Shown: piece by piece, positions 24,788 through 31,014 of the stretch
How the letters are laid out: each line of letters starts with the position of its first letter
Position numbering within the stretch: the stretch's first letter is position 1
Assembly (NCBI GenBank): GCA_905216045.1
Contig: CAJMSL010000008.1
Location: forward strand, 1-31,014
Length of the DNA: 31,014 nt
Source: an uncultured bacterium
GTDB lineage: Bacteria > Actinomycetota > Coriobacteriia > Coriobacteriales > Coriobacteriaceae
Direction: 5' to 3'
The notes under the pieces: generated by a model
Told to the model about the DNA's origin: nothing
What the model saw: the letters and a program-made list of their open reading frames with translations, nothing else
The model's database searches: none
Position numbers and translations under genes: made by a program

Positions 24788-25693
24788 ATGGAACCTATTA
24801 CAACGGGCATGCAAGGAGCAGCCGTCGAGGACGTGCAGTCTCGTCTCCTGCAGCTCGGCTACACGATTGATGCCGCCGAAGTCACCGACAAGTACTTTGG
24901 AGCCACCACTGAGCAGGCCGTCAGCACCTTCAGGCTCGACAGCGGCCTTGCTGCCGGTCATGCCGTCGATATCCCCTGTTGGAGCGCCCTTGTAGACGCT
25001 TCGTATAAGCTGGGCGACCGCACCCTCTATCTGCGCATGCCCAATTTCCATGGCGCCGATGTGCAGGCCCTGCAGCGCGCTCTCAACGTTTTGGGCTTTG
25101 CCTGTGGCGAAGACGACGGCTACTTTGGTCCGCATACCGAGGCCGCCCTGCAGCAGTTCCAGGAAAATGTCGGCCTGTTTGCCGACGGCATGGCCTTCCA
25201 GGACACCTACGCCTACATCAACCGCCTGCACCATGTGTGGGAGGGCAAGCCCTCGGTCACCGAAGCCGAGTCCCGCATCGGTTTTGCTCGCGCCGCCAAC
25301 GTGCTCGAGCGCTTCCAGATTGCCGTTATCGGCGAGGACCCCATCGCACGCAGTGTTGCGTCGCGCATGTGGAATATCGCCACGGCAACGACCGACAACA
25401 GCGGCATGATGCTCTGCGACTCCGAGGTCCCAACCGACGTTGACCTGGTGCTCGAGATCGCAAGCGACGAGCTGCCCGCCGACGCCGCACCGCGCGCCAC
25501 GATTGCCCTCGCCGAGTGCCACAACCTGGCCCAGCGCATCCGCACTGCCAATGTCGCCGCGCAGCAGAAGCCGGCACGTATTCGCATTGAGCTCACGGGC
25601 ATGACGCGCTACAACGGCACCTTCACGGCCAGCGACGCGCAGACACTCGCCGTACGCCTGCTCGATGGCGTTTGCGATGCCCTCGCAGATTAG
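24788..25693 (+). CDS. Cytoplasmic protein with two peptidoglycan-binding-like domains (possible CwlM-like)
   Basis: A 301-residue protein with no signal peptide or membrane span. Residues 5-70 (GMQGAAVEDVQSRLLQLGY, YFGATTEQAVSTFRLDSGL, W) and 85-150 (ADVQALQRALNVLGFACG, DGYFGPHTEAALQQFQENVGL) are two PG_binding_1 three-helix repeats. The C-terminal half (about 170-301) has DVDLVLEIASDELP and ASDAQTLAVRLLDGV, which could be a degenerate Amidase_3 fold lacking zinc ligands. Tandem PG-binding domains plus amidase-like domain without export signal is the layout of actinobacterial CwlM, a regulator of MurA. That match is by layout only. AAGGGG precedes the ATG. Ends 38 bp before tRNA-Gln. Confidence 0.85.
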   Translation: MEPITTGMQGAAVEDVQSRLLQLGYTIDAAEVTDKYFGATTEQAVSTFRLDSGLAAGHAVDIPCWSALVDASYKLGDRTLYLRMPNFHGADVQALQRALNVLGFACGEDDGYFGPHTEAALQQFQENVGLFADGMAFQDTYAYINRLHHVWEGKPSVTEAESRIGFARAANVLERFQIAVIGEDPIARSVASRMWNIATATTDNSGMMLCDSEVPTDVDLVLEIASDELPADAAPRATIALAECHNLAQRIRTANVAAQQKPARIRIELTGMTRYNGTFTASDAQTLAVRLLDGVCDALAD

Positions 25694-25731
25694 GTAAACT
25701 AAACGAGTTGCTTTTGGGCAACACCACACAT

Positions 25732-25806
25732 TGGGACGTAGTTCAACGGTAGAACTCCGGTTTTTGGTGCCGGCTGTTGGGGGTTCGAATCCCTCCGTCC
25801 CAGCCA
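25732..25806 (+). tRNA. tRNA-Gln (anticodon TTG)
   Basis: 75 nt with encoded CCA. Acceptor TGGGACG/CGTCCCA, D-arm GTTC-AACGGTA-GAAC, anticodon stem CCGGT/GCCGG with loop TTTTGGT giving anticodon TTG, T-arm with TTCGAAT loop, discriminator G. Acceptor start with U and 3' GCCA are typical of tRNA-Gln. Confidence 0.97.
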
Positions 25807-25815
25807 TTAAAATTG

Positions 25816-25851
25816 AGCGCCCTGAGCCCATAACGGCCCAGGGCGCTTTCT
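25816..25851 (+). terminator. Terminator after tRNA-Gln
   Basis: AGCGCCCTG (25816-25824) pairs with CAGGGCGCT (25839-25847), with inner GCC/GGC pairing, followed by TTCTTG. Confidence 0.8.
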
Positions 25852-25861
25852 TGTGGGCAAG

Positions 25862-25878
25862 CGGAGGGATTCGAACCC
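25862..25878 (-). other. Inverted copy of the tRNA-Gln T-arm (tRNA-like remnant)
   Basis: CGGAGGGATTCGAACCC is the exact reverse complement of 17 nt of the tRNA-Gln T-arm (25781-25797). On minus it reads as a T-arm (GGGTTCGAATCCC), but no matching acceptor, D-arm or anticodon arm is found upstream of it, so it is at most a 3' tRNA fragment. Confidence 0.5.
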
Positions 25879-26029
25879 GCAAGGGTGCAGAGCTGAGGAA
25901 ACGCGAAGGCGCCCCAAGCCCATTAGGACCAAGAGCGTCTTACATCTTGAAATATCAGCCCAATTCCGAAAAGCGAGCCGCCTTCTACAACGTGCCGTGT
26001 GGCCCCGACGGGCCGGGCATTAAGTTTGT

Positions 26030-26061
26030 CGCGAGTTCCGCACGAACAGGAGGCCACTTAA
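26030..26061 (+). repeat. Partial copy of dispersed intergenic repeat
   Basis: 32 nt match to the interior of the 8183-8318 element (8218-8249) with only a few differences: CGCGAGTTCCGCACG, then AGGCCACTTAA. Sequence before it has the same GC-rich then AT-rich order as the left arm of that element, but the right half is missing. Confidence 0.75.
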
Positions 26062-26078
26062 CCTCGATGTTTTGGACG

Positions 26079-26196
26079 TGACAGCGAGAGGGGCCCTGGT
26101 ATGGCAAGGTGACGTGAAACAAGGCGGCGCTGACCTTCTGGTCGCGCCGCCGAAGTTGAACGTCAGATTGCCGTGCCAGGGCCCCTCGCAGCGTCA
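26079..26196. repeat. 118-nt long imperfect hairpin
   Basis: Left arm 26079-26107 (TGACAGCGAGAGGGGCCCTGG then TATGGCAA) pairs with right arm 26168-26196 (TTGCCGTGCCAGGGCCCC then TCGCAGCGTCA). The middle folds again as GGCGGCGCTGACC-ttct-GGTCGCGCCGCC with one bulge. It lies in the tail-to-tail gap between tRNA-Gln and the JetD-like gene. No protein and no T-run. Confidence 0.8.
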
Positions 26197-26202
26197 AGAA
26201 GA

Positions 26203-26224
26203 CCGCCGTTCGGTAGAACGGCGG
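26203..26224 (-). terminator. Terminator after the JetD-like gene
   Basis: CCGCCGTT-CGGTAG-AACGGCGG, perfect 8-bp stem 2 bp after the stop codon; on minus it is followed by TCTTCTT. Confidence 0.75.
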
Positions 26225-26226
26225 AG

Positions 26227-28419
26227 CTAATTGTTCAGCATGCGGTCGAAGCTTCCCGAGTCGCCATCCCGATAGTCTGCGGTCATCAGGATCTCCTGCG
26301 GAATGCGCCCGCCCTCGCGCAGCACGTTGCGGAACTGCACGCGCGTGACCATGGGCAGATCCTTGATCGTCGCTGCCAGGTTCTGCGGCACGCCCTGGTT
26401 GGCAGCCGCGGGCTCGCACTCGCCGCCGGCCTTCACGCGACGCTTATGCTCGGCGAGCATGGCGCGGTACATGCCGGCATGCAGGCGAATCTCAACCACA
26501 TTGGCATTGCGAGTCTGCTCGACAATGCGCGCGCCCTCGCGATCGATATCGCCTACGTAGTAGACGTAGTTAAAGCGATAGCCAATCTCGGCCAGATAAT
26601 CGTCCAGGGCATGCGAGACGCTCGCCTTGCATCCCCCGCCAAAAATCACGCCGCCCACCTTGATGCCAAAGAGCTTGGCGTGCTTGCGGCCACGCAGCAG
26701 CTTGACGATCTCGTCGTAGGTGTCCAAGTTCTCGACCATAATGAACGGCTTGTCGGCACCCAGCGTAAAGAAGCCCGTAAAGTGCACGGGGCGATTGGGG
26801 GCGACCTTGATCGCCTGCATGCTGATGCCCTTTTCGGTCATACGTCTGATCAGGCGCTCACCGTGCTTGCCGTCAAAAGCCTTCTCGTCGTTAAAGATCT
26901 GGTAGGCACGCTGGCGGCGCGAGGCAACCGGCGTATCGGCACCTCGGTTCTGCTCGATCCAAGCCTGGATGATTGCGATTTCCTCGGCAATCTTGCGGTT
27001 GGACATCTCGTTGTGCTGAGTGCGCTGCGGAGCCTTTTTGCCGTCCTTGCCCTCGACCTTTACGATCTGTGTCTGCTGCTCCTTAATCTTGGAGAGCGCC
27101 ATTGGCGTGGGAACGACCTTGAGCAGCTGCCTGCCCAGGACACGGGCCAGAGCAAACGCCGAAACCTCGCCATGAGCGGGCTGCTCAGGCTGCTGGGCGG
27201 CCGCATCGTTTGCAGTCGGTTTGGGCTGCGCCTGGGATTTGTGCTTGGAATCTGCCTGAGCTTTGCGCTCTTGCTTTGGCGCGGACGAGCTCTTTTGCGA
27301 ACGTTCAGGCTTGTCCCCCTTCGCCGGCTGGCGCTTGGGCTGCTCCACCGGGGTCTCAGCCTTCACATCCTTGTTTTGCGTTGTCGCCTTCTCGGCCACG
27401 GTTTCGGCATTTGAGCCACGTCCGCCACGGTGACGACGACGGCGGGGCTTGCTCGAAGCGCTCTCCCCCGCCTGTTTATCAGCGGACTGTTGAACTTTGA
27501 CCTCGGTGTCAGCCGCAGGCTGCGACTCGGAAGGTTGCTGCTCGCGAGCCGCCGGCTCAACGGTTTTCTCGGTTTGTTCGGCCTTATCGGCCTGAGCGGT
27601 CGAAGCCGGCTCGCCCTTCTCCTGACGCTTTACGGGATACGCGCGCCCTGCAAAACCGCGGCCGGGACGACACGAACCCGGAGCCCTCTTGGCAGACTCC
27701 TCAACATCGTCTGCAACCTCGGAAGGCTCTTCAACCTCACGCGCGACATCCTGCTGCGCAGCCTTGAAGTGAGCACCGCGACGACGCTTGGGCTCTTGGG
27801 CCTCCACGGGCTTTTGTTCCTTCGCGGGCTTCTGCGACTCAGCGGCAACCTCGGTCTCAACAGCCTCAGCATCCGTCTCACCCTTTCGAGCAACGGCGCG
27901 ACGGAAGCGCTCCTGCTGGGCGCGGCGCTGCGCATCGCGCTTGCCACCCCCGCCAAAACCGCCGCGTCCTGCCTTGGCCGTAAAGGCACGCACGACGTTC
28001 TCATCGAGCAACTCATCGGTATCGACATGCTCACGCGGGGCAACTTCTTCCACAGCAGGCACGTCAGCGGGATCCTCGACGACAAAATCCTCGACGGACT
28101 CGGCAGGCTGCTCCTGGGCATCGCGGATCTCGGCATTGATGGTATAGCACGCCGGGCGCCCGTTAATGCCGCTACCCTCGATCTTAGTCACGATATTTGC
28201 CGCGATAAGCTCATCGCGCATCGCCTTGGTGTCACATTCCTTATCGACGGAGCGGAAAATTTGCGCCAGCGCGCTCGACTTGATCTTGAGCGCCTTGCGG
28301 CAAAGCAGGTCGTAGGCAACCAGCTTGGCACGCTCAGCAGAAAGCGATGTCTGGCTGCTCAGACGCTCAGCCAGGGCATCGACATTATTTTGGTTATCGG
28401 AATATACCGTCTTGGCCAC
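26227..28419 (-). CDS. Large protein with N-terminal winged-helix-like part, disordered middle and JetD-like (DUF2220) Toprim C-terminus
   Basis: A 730-residue protein from the GTG at 28419, chosen for the AAAGGGG site just upstream; an ATG at 28443 would add 8 residues but has no such site. Residues about 8-95 look like a helical DNA-binding domain. Residues about 100-415 are low-complexity, rich in Glu, Ala, Lys, Gln and Arg, with basic patches (KRRRGAHF, KPRRRRHRGGRG) like RNase E linkers. The last 250 residues carry YQIFNDEKAFDG, PFIMVENLDTYDEI (Glu563) and YYVGDIDREGARIV (Asp624, Asp626), matching the JetD C-terminal Toprim pattern (E-N ... G-D-[IL]-D-x-x-G). JetD is the topoisomerase-like nuclease subunit of Wadjet. 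No JetA, B or C gene is near, so a housekeeping or stand-alone role is likely. Confidence 0.82.
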   Translation of the reverse strand: MAKTVYSDNQNNVDALAERLSSQTSLSAERAKLVAYDLLCRKALKIKSSALAQIFRSVDKECDTKAMRDELIAANIVTKIEGSGINGRPACYTINAEIRDAQEQPAESVEDFVVEDPADVPAVEEVAPREHVDTDELLDENVVRAFTAKAGRGGFGGGGKRDAQRRAQQERFRRAVARKGETDAEAVETEVAAESQKPAKEQKPVEAQEPKRRRGAHFKAAQQDVAREVEEPSEVADDVEESAKRAPGSCRPGRGFAGRAYPVKRQEKGEPASTAQADKAEQTEKTVEPAAREQQPSESQPAADTEVKVQQSADKQAGESASSKPRRRRHRGGRGSNAETVAEKATTQNKDVKAETPVEQPKRQPAKGDKPERSQKSSSAPKQERKAQADSKHKSQAQPKPTANDAAAQQPEQPAHGEVSAFALARVLGRQLLKVVPTPMALSKIKEQQTQIVKVEGKDGKKAPQRTQHNEMSNRKIAEEIAIIQAWIEQNRGADTPVASRRQRAYQIFNDEKAFDGKHGERLIRRMTEKGISMQAIKVAPNRPVHFTGFFTLGADKPFIMVENLDTYDEIVKLLRGRKHAKLFGIKVGGVIFGGGCKASVSHALDDYLAEIGYRFNYVYYVGDIDREGARIVEQTRNANVVEIRLHAGMYRAMLAEHKRRVKAGGECEPAAANQGVPQNLAATIKDLPMVTRVQFRNVLREGGRIPQEILMTADYRDGDSGSFDRMLNN

Positions 28420-28524
28420 GGGGCCCCTTTCATATGTACACATATACGTCTATATGGTACAACGCGCGCCCTTATCCACGCAAAACATCTGCGAGAACAC
28501 TCGAGCGTCACCCGCTTTTGCATG

Positions 28525-28563
28525 AAAAAAGACCGAGCCCGCGAAGTCGCGGACCCGGTCTTT
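28525..28563 (-). terminator. Terminator after cstA
   Basis: AAAGACCG.../...CGGTCTTT with inner CCGCGA/TCGCGG; on minus the stem is followed by TTTTTT. Located 40 bp after the cstA stop and upstream of the JetD-like gene. Confidence 0.9.
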
Positions 28564-28602
28564 CCGAGTCAAATGGATGGGAGATTCAACCCGTCCGACC
28601 GA

Positions 28603-30492
28603 CTAGGCCTTGGCGGCCTCGGCGTCGGCAGGAGCCTCAGCGGCAGCGGCGCGACCGTACTCGGCCTTGCCCATATCGGACCACTCGGGCTCCTCATCAG
28701 GCATGGAGCCAGCCTCCTTGCCGAAGAACTCCTTGAGGCAGTTGACGGCAACGATGAGGCCCAGGACCATCAGGAGGACGGCAAAGACGAGCTGCAGGCC
28801 CTTGGTGGCGGCGACGGAGACGGCGGCCGTGGTGGCGGTAGCCGGGATGGTACCGAAGAAACCGTAGGCCTGGACGGCGGTCATGCAGCCCATGGCGCTC
28901 TGGACCAGCGAGGTGAAGGTGCAGCAGAGCAGGAAGACGACGGGCACGTAGAGCATCCAACCCTTGCGGCCGGTGCACTTGCAGAACACGGCGAGGGTGA
29001 TCATGGTCATGCCGCCGAGCAGCTGGTTGGAAGCACCAAAGAGCGGCCAGATGTTGGCATAGCCACCAAAAGCGAGAGCGAGACCGGGAAGCAGGGTAAC
29101 GACCGTGGCGAACCAGGGGTTGCCGAGGACCTTCATGTAGCCGGCCTTGGACTCGATGGCCAGGGCGTCGTTGGTCTGGGCAAAGAACTCGGAGAACGAG
29201 GTGCGGGCGATGCGGGCGACGGCGTCGAGCGAGGTCAGGGCCAGAGCGGAGACGTTCATGGTCATGAAGACGGTAGCGAGCGTGCCGTCAACACCGAAGG
29301 CCTGCATACCGCGGGAGATGCCGGCGGCGAAGATCTGGAACGGGGTGGAAGCGACACCGGCGTTGAGAGCGCCAGTACCGGCGGTGTTCATATCGGAGAA
29401 CATGATGCCGGCGACGATGATGGCAAGGATGCCAACGAAGGACTCGACGATCATTGCACCGTAACCGACCTTGACGGCGTCCTGCTCCTTCTCGACCTGC
29501 TTGGAAGAGGTGCCGGAAGAAACGAGGCTGTGGAAACCGGAGAGAGCACCGCATGCGACGGAGACGAACAGGACCGGGAACATCATGCCGGAGGCAGTGG
29601 AGAAGCCGGTGAAGACAGGAGCGGTGATAGTGGCCTGACCGATGCCACCCAGGACGACGATGCCGAGGACAGCGCAGACGATCATGACGATCATCATGAT
29701 GGAAGTGAGGTAGTCACGCGGGGTCTTGAGCATCTGGATGGGCATAGCGCCAGCGAAGACCAGGTAGACCATGACGACGGCGAACCACTGGAACTTATCC
29801 AGGTAGACCGGGAACTGCATACCGACGGCGAACATGAGAACCATGAGGATAACGCCGGTGACGAACTCGGCAGCGCCGGTGAGGTTGAACTTCTTCTGGG
29901 CCCAACCAAAGGCGATAGCGACGAAGGTGAACAGGATGGAGATGGTACCAGCGCAGCCGGCGGCATAGGACTTGGTGAAGTCGATGGCACCGGTAGCAGC
30001 ACCAGAAGCGTCAACGGCCGGGGTGAACATGAACGTCTTGCAGACCATGTCGGTGAAGGCGGCGATGACGATGATGCAGAACAGCCAGCAGAACAGCAGG
30101 AACAGGCGACGGCCGGTCTTGCCGATGTACTTCTCGATGAGCTGAGCGAGCGACTTGCCGTTGTTCTTCATCGAAGCGTACAGGGCACCAAAGTCGTGGA
30201 CGGCGCCAAAGAAGATGCCGCCGACGAGGACCCAGAGCACGACGGGCAGCCAGCCAAAGGCCATGGCGACGATCGTACCCGTAACAGGGCCAGCACCGCA
30301 GATCGAGCTGAACTGGTGCGAGAACGCAGTGAAGGCGGAGACGGGCGAGAAGCTGTTGCCGTCCTTCATGCGCTTGGCCGGCGTGAGGGCCTCTTTGTCA
30401 ACGCCCCACTTGTTGGCCAGCCATCGGCCATAGCCCAGATAGCCGCAGGCGAGCACCGCCGCGGCCACAACCATGAGCAAAACTCCGTTCAT
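28603..30492 (-). CDS. cstA: Carbon starvation protein A-type transporter
   Basis: A 629-residue membrane protein with about 16 hydrophobic spans. Typical CstA segments: PAKRMKDGNSFSPVSAFTAFSHQFSSICGAGPVTGTI, FGAVHDFGALYASMKNNGKSLA, GALSGFHSLVSSGTSSKQV, YANIWPLFGASNQLLGG (key parts only). Enterobacterial CstA/BtsT take up pyruvate and have been linked to peptide uptake; substrate here is inferred to be pyruvate or peptides. The tail after the last span is Ala/Glu-rich. The frame is open to 30573, but that stretch is the terminator hairpin; ATG at 30492 has a perfect AGGAGG site. Alone in its transcript, with a structured leader. Confidence 0.93.
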   Translation of the reverse strand: MNGVLLMVVAAAVLACGYLGYGRWLANKWGVDKEALTPAKRMKDGNSFSPVSAFTAFSHQFSSICGAGPVTGTIVAMAFGWLPVVLWVLVGGIFFGAVHDFGALYASMKNNGKSLAQLIEKYIGKTGRRLFLLFCWLFCIIVIAAFTDMVCKTFMFTPAVDASGAATGAIDFTKSYAAGCAGTISILFTFVAIAFGWAQKKFNLTGAAEFVTGVILMVLMFAVGMQFPVYLDKFQWFAVVMVYLVFAGAMPIQMLKTPRDYLTSIMMIVMIVCAVLGIVVLGGIGQATITAPVFTGFSTASGMMFPVLFVSVACGALSGFHSLVSSGTSSKQVEKEQDAVKVGYGAMIVESFVGILAIIVAGIMFSDMNTAGTGALNAGVASTPFQIFAAGISRGMQAFGVDGTLATVFMTMNVSALALTSLDAVARIARTSFSEFFAQTNDALAIESKAGYMKVLGNPWFATVVTLLPGLALAFGGYANIWPLFGASNQLLGGMTMITLAVFCKCTGRKGWMLYVPVVFLLCCTFTSLVQSAMGCMTAVQAYGFFGTIPATATTAAVSVAATKGLQLVFAVLLMVLGLIVAVNCLKEFFGKEAGSMPDEEPEWSDMGKAEYGRAAAAEAPADAEAAKA

Positions 30493-30526
30493 TACATTTC
30501 CTCCTCTAAAAAGAACTTCCCAGACA

Positions 30527-30567
30527 TAAAAAAATGAGGGCCGTCGGTTGCGCTCGACGGCCCTCAT
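30527..30567 (-). terminator. Intrinsic terminator within the cstA leader (attenuator)
   Basis: ATGAGGGCCGTCG (30534-30546) pairs perfectly with CGACGGCCCTCAT (30555-30567). On minus the stem is followed by TTTTTTT and lies 35 bp before the cstA ATG, on the coding strand and downstream of the promoter. It would stop transcription before cstA unless bypassed. Confidence 0.88.
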
Positions 30568-30618
30568 CTTCATCAGCCGCCCGTTATCGTACGGGCTAGC
30601 TGTATGTGCTAACCCGCA

Positions 30619-30663
30619 TCAGATAATTACTACGCTGATAATGTTTAGCTGATGCGTGAACAT
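30619..30663 (-). CDS. Possible leader peptide MFTHQLNIISVVII upstream of cstA
   Basis: A 14-codon ORF from ATG at 30663 to TGA at 30619, with GAGGA 10 nt before the start. Seven of the last eight codons before the stop are Ile or Val, except one Ser, as in leader peptides of branched-chain amino acid attenuators. The stop lies within a CTGATGC arm that pairs with GCATCAG inside the ORF; further alternative stems (CGGGTTAGC/GCTAGCCCG and AGCCCGT/ACGGGC) lead to the terminator. Translation is not shown; a longer start at 30687 lacks a ribosome site. Confidence 0.4.
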   Translation of the reverse strand: MFTHQLNIISVVII

Positions 30664-30734
30664 GTCTAAGAAATCCTCTTCAATCATGATGCGAACGATC
30701 CGTGCGTGTTCACATCCCCCAGTGGTTGAAAAGG

Positions 30735-30763
30735 AGTATGAAACTTTAGTTGCCTAAAGTCAA
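30735..30763 (-). promoter_or_regulatory. cstA promoter with operator palindrome
   Basis: On minus, TTGACT (30758-30763), 17-bp spacer, CATACT (30735-30740). The spacer holds a perfect inverted repeat ACTTTAG-TTGC-CTAAAGT (30743-30760 on plus), which overlaps the -35. The predicted leader from here to the cstA start is about 235 nt. Confidence 0.65.
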
Positions 30764-30902
30764 CGCAAATTTGTAATGAATTTTCAACTTTTTTGGATTT
30801 CTCGGTATTAAACGCCACTGACCTCGGACTTTACCCCACGACAGTTTTTGCATGAGAGATGCCCCTGAGAGCCGCGGGAGCCGGGCGGCGCATATGAACT
30901 TT

Positions 30903-30946
30903 CCTGCTCTACAGTCCTGCGCAAGACGGAGGCCACATTAAGTGCC
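30903..30946 (-). repeat. Partial copy of dispersed intergenic repeat
   Basis: Matches the reverse complement of 8241-8285 (interior and right side of the 136-bp element): CCTGCTC, CAGTCCTGCGCAAGACG, AGGCCACATTAAGTG, with few differences. The preceding 30 nt again have the GC-rich then AT-rich order of the element's arm. Confidence 0.75.
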
Positions 30947-31014
30947 AAAAAGAAAAGACAGGGCAGAAGAGAAAGGAAACAAATAAACGGACCCACCCGA
31001 CGAGGAGCCGACCC

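Noticed and set aside
25732..26081. Protein-coding frame across tRNA-Gln
   Set aside because: The frame translates the tRNA and its terminator (typical STVEL/GGSNPS pattern of tRNA read-through) and has no ribosome site.
25732..26226. Integrated island or prophage at tRNA-Gln
   Set aside because: No integrase, and the gap to the next gene is only about 420 bp; at most a scar remains.
26227..28443. Complete Wadjet defence system
   Set aside because: Only a JetD-like C-terminal domain is present; the neighbours are a tRNA, cstA and unrelated genes, with no SMC-like JetC or JetA/JetB.
27430..30537. 1035-codon open frame on plus
   Set aside because: It runs antisense across the JetD-like gene and cstA, is low-complexity Gly/Asp/Glu-rich, and arises from codon bias of the true minus-strand genes.
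30568..30735. T-box riboswitch in the cstA leader
   Set aside because: No T-box consensus or AGGGTGG-type antiterminator core is visible; the short ORF with Ile/Val codons is a better explanation.
30808..30996. 62-codon minus ORF upstream of cstA
   Set aside because: It runs through the dispersed-repeat copy, has no ribosome site and no recognisable sequence.

Overview
The window looks like the chromosome of a high-G+C, carbohydrate-fermenting gut actinobacterium of the Coriobacteriia, most likely Collinsella or a close relative. This is an inference from gene content and style (mannose-class and alpha-glucoside PTSs, GntR regulators, MalQ, GlgP, CstA, Tat-like secretion signals), not from a marker gene. 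There is no rRNA, prophage, integrase, complete IS or CRISPR array.

Region 1 (1-5153, minus strand) is a sugar-amine catabolic locus. Two overlapping GntR/HutC regulators are followed by two SIS-domain proteins (one GlmS-like, one of the FrlB/FraB deglycase family) and mannose-class PTS subunits IIA, IIB and IIC, the last cut by the window edge. The set matches the layout of PTS-linked fructoselysine/glucoselysine (Amadori product) utilisation operons. Region 2 (5192-9532) holds a small unknown protein, a LacI regulator, murB, and a secreted coiled-coil cell-wall hydrolase, with long hairpins between genes.

Region 3 (9799-23510) is an alpha-glucan module: galE, malQ and glgP on plus; a complete sugar ABC importer (ATPase, two permeases, lipoprotein) on minus; a TreR-like GntR regulator on minus; and, divergent from it, a very unusual PTS protein that joins alpha-glucoside EIIC, EIIB and a HAD phosphatase in one chain. 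A 12-bp palindrome close to TTGTTTAAACAA occurs upstream of malQ, twice upstream of the ABC operon and twice between the regulator and the PTS gene, so these are probably one regulon. The 454-bp gap between glgP and the ABC operon contains two terminators and a striking array: a 15-nt motif in alternating orientation, six times, with a 40-41 bp period.

Region 4 (23624-30492) has a polyprenyl synthase, a cytoplasmic protein with two peptidoglycan-binding-like domains, tRNA-Gln, a large minus-strand protein with a JetD-like (DUF2220/Toprim) C-terminus and long disordered middle, and cstA. The 420-bp stretch between the tRNA and the JetD-like gene holds no gene, but has terminators, an inverted copy of the tRNA T-arm, a dispersed-repeat copy and a 118-nt hairpin. 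The 522 bp upstream of cstA hold a strong promoter with an internal palindrome, a possible Ile/Val-rich leader peptide and a strong intrinsic terminator just before cstA, suggesting attenuation. Beyond 30764 I see only another copy of the dispersed repeat.
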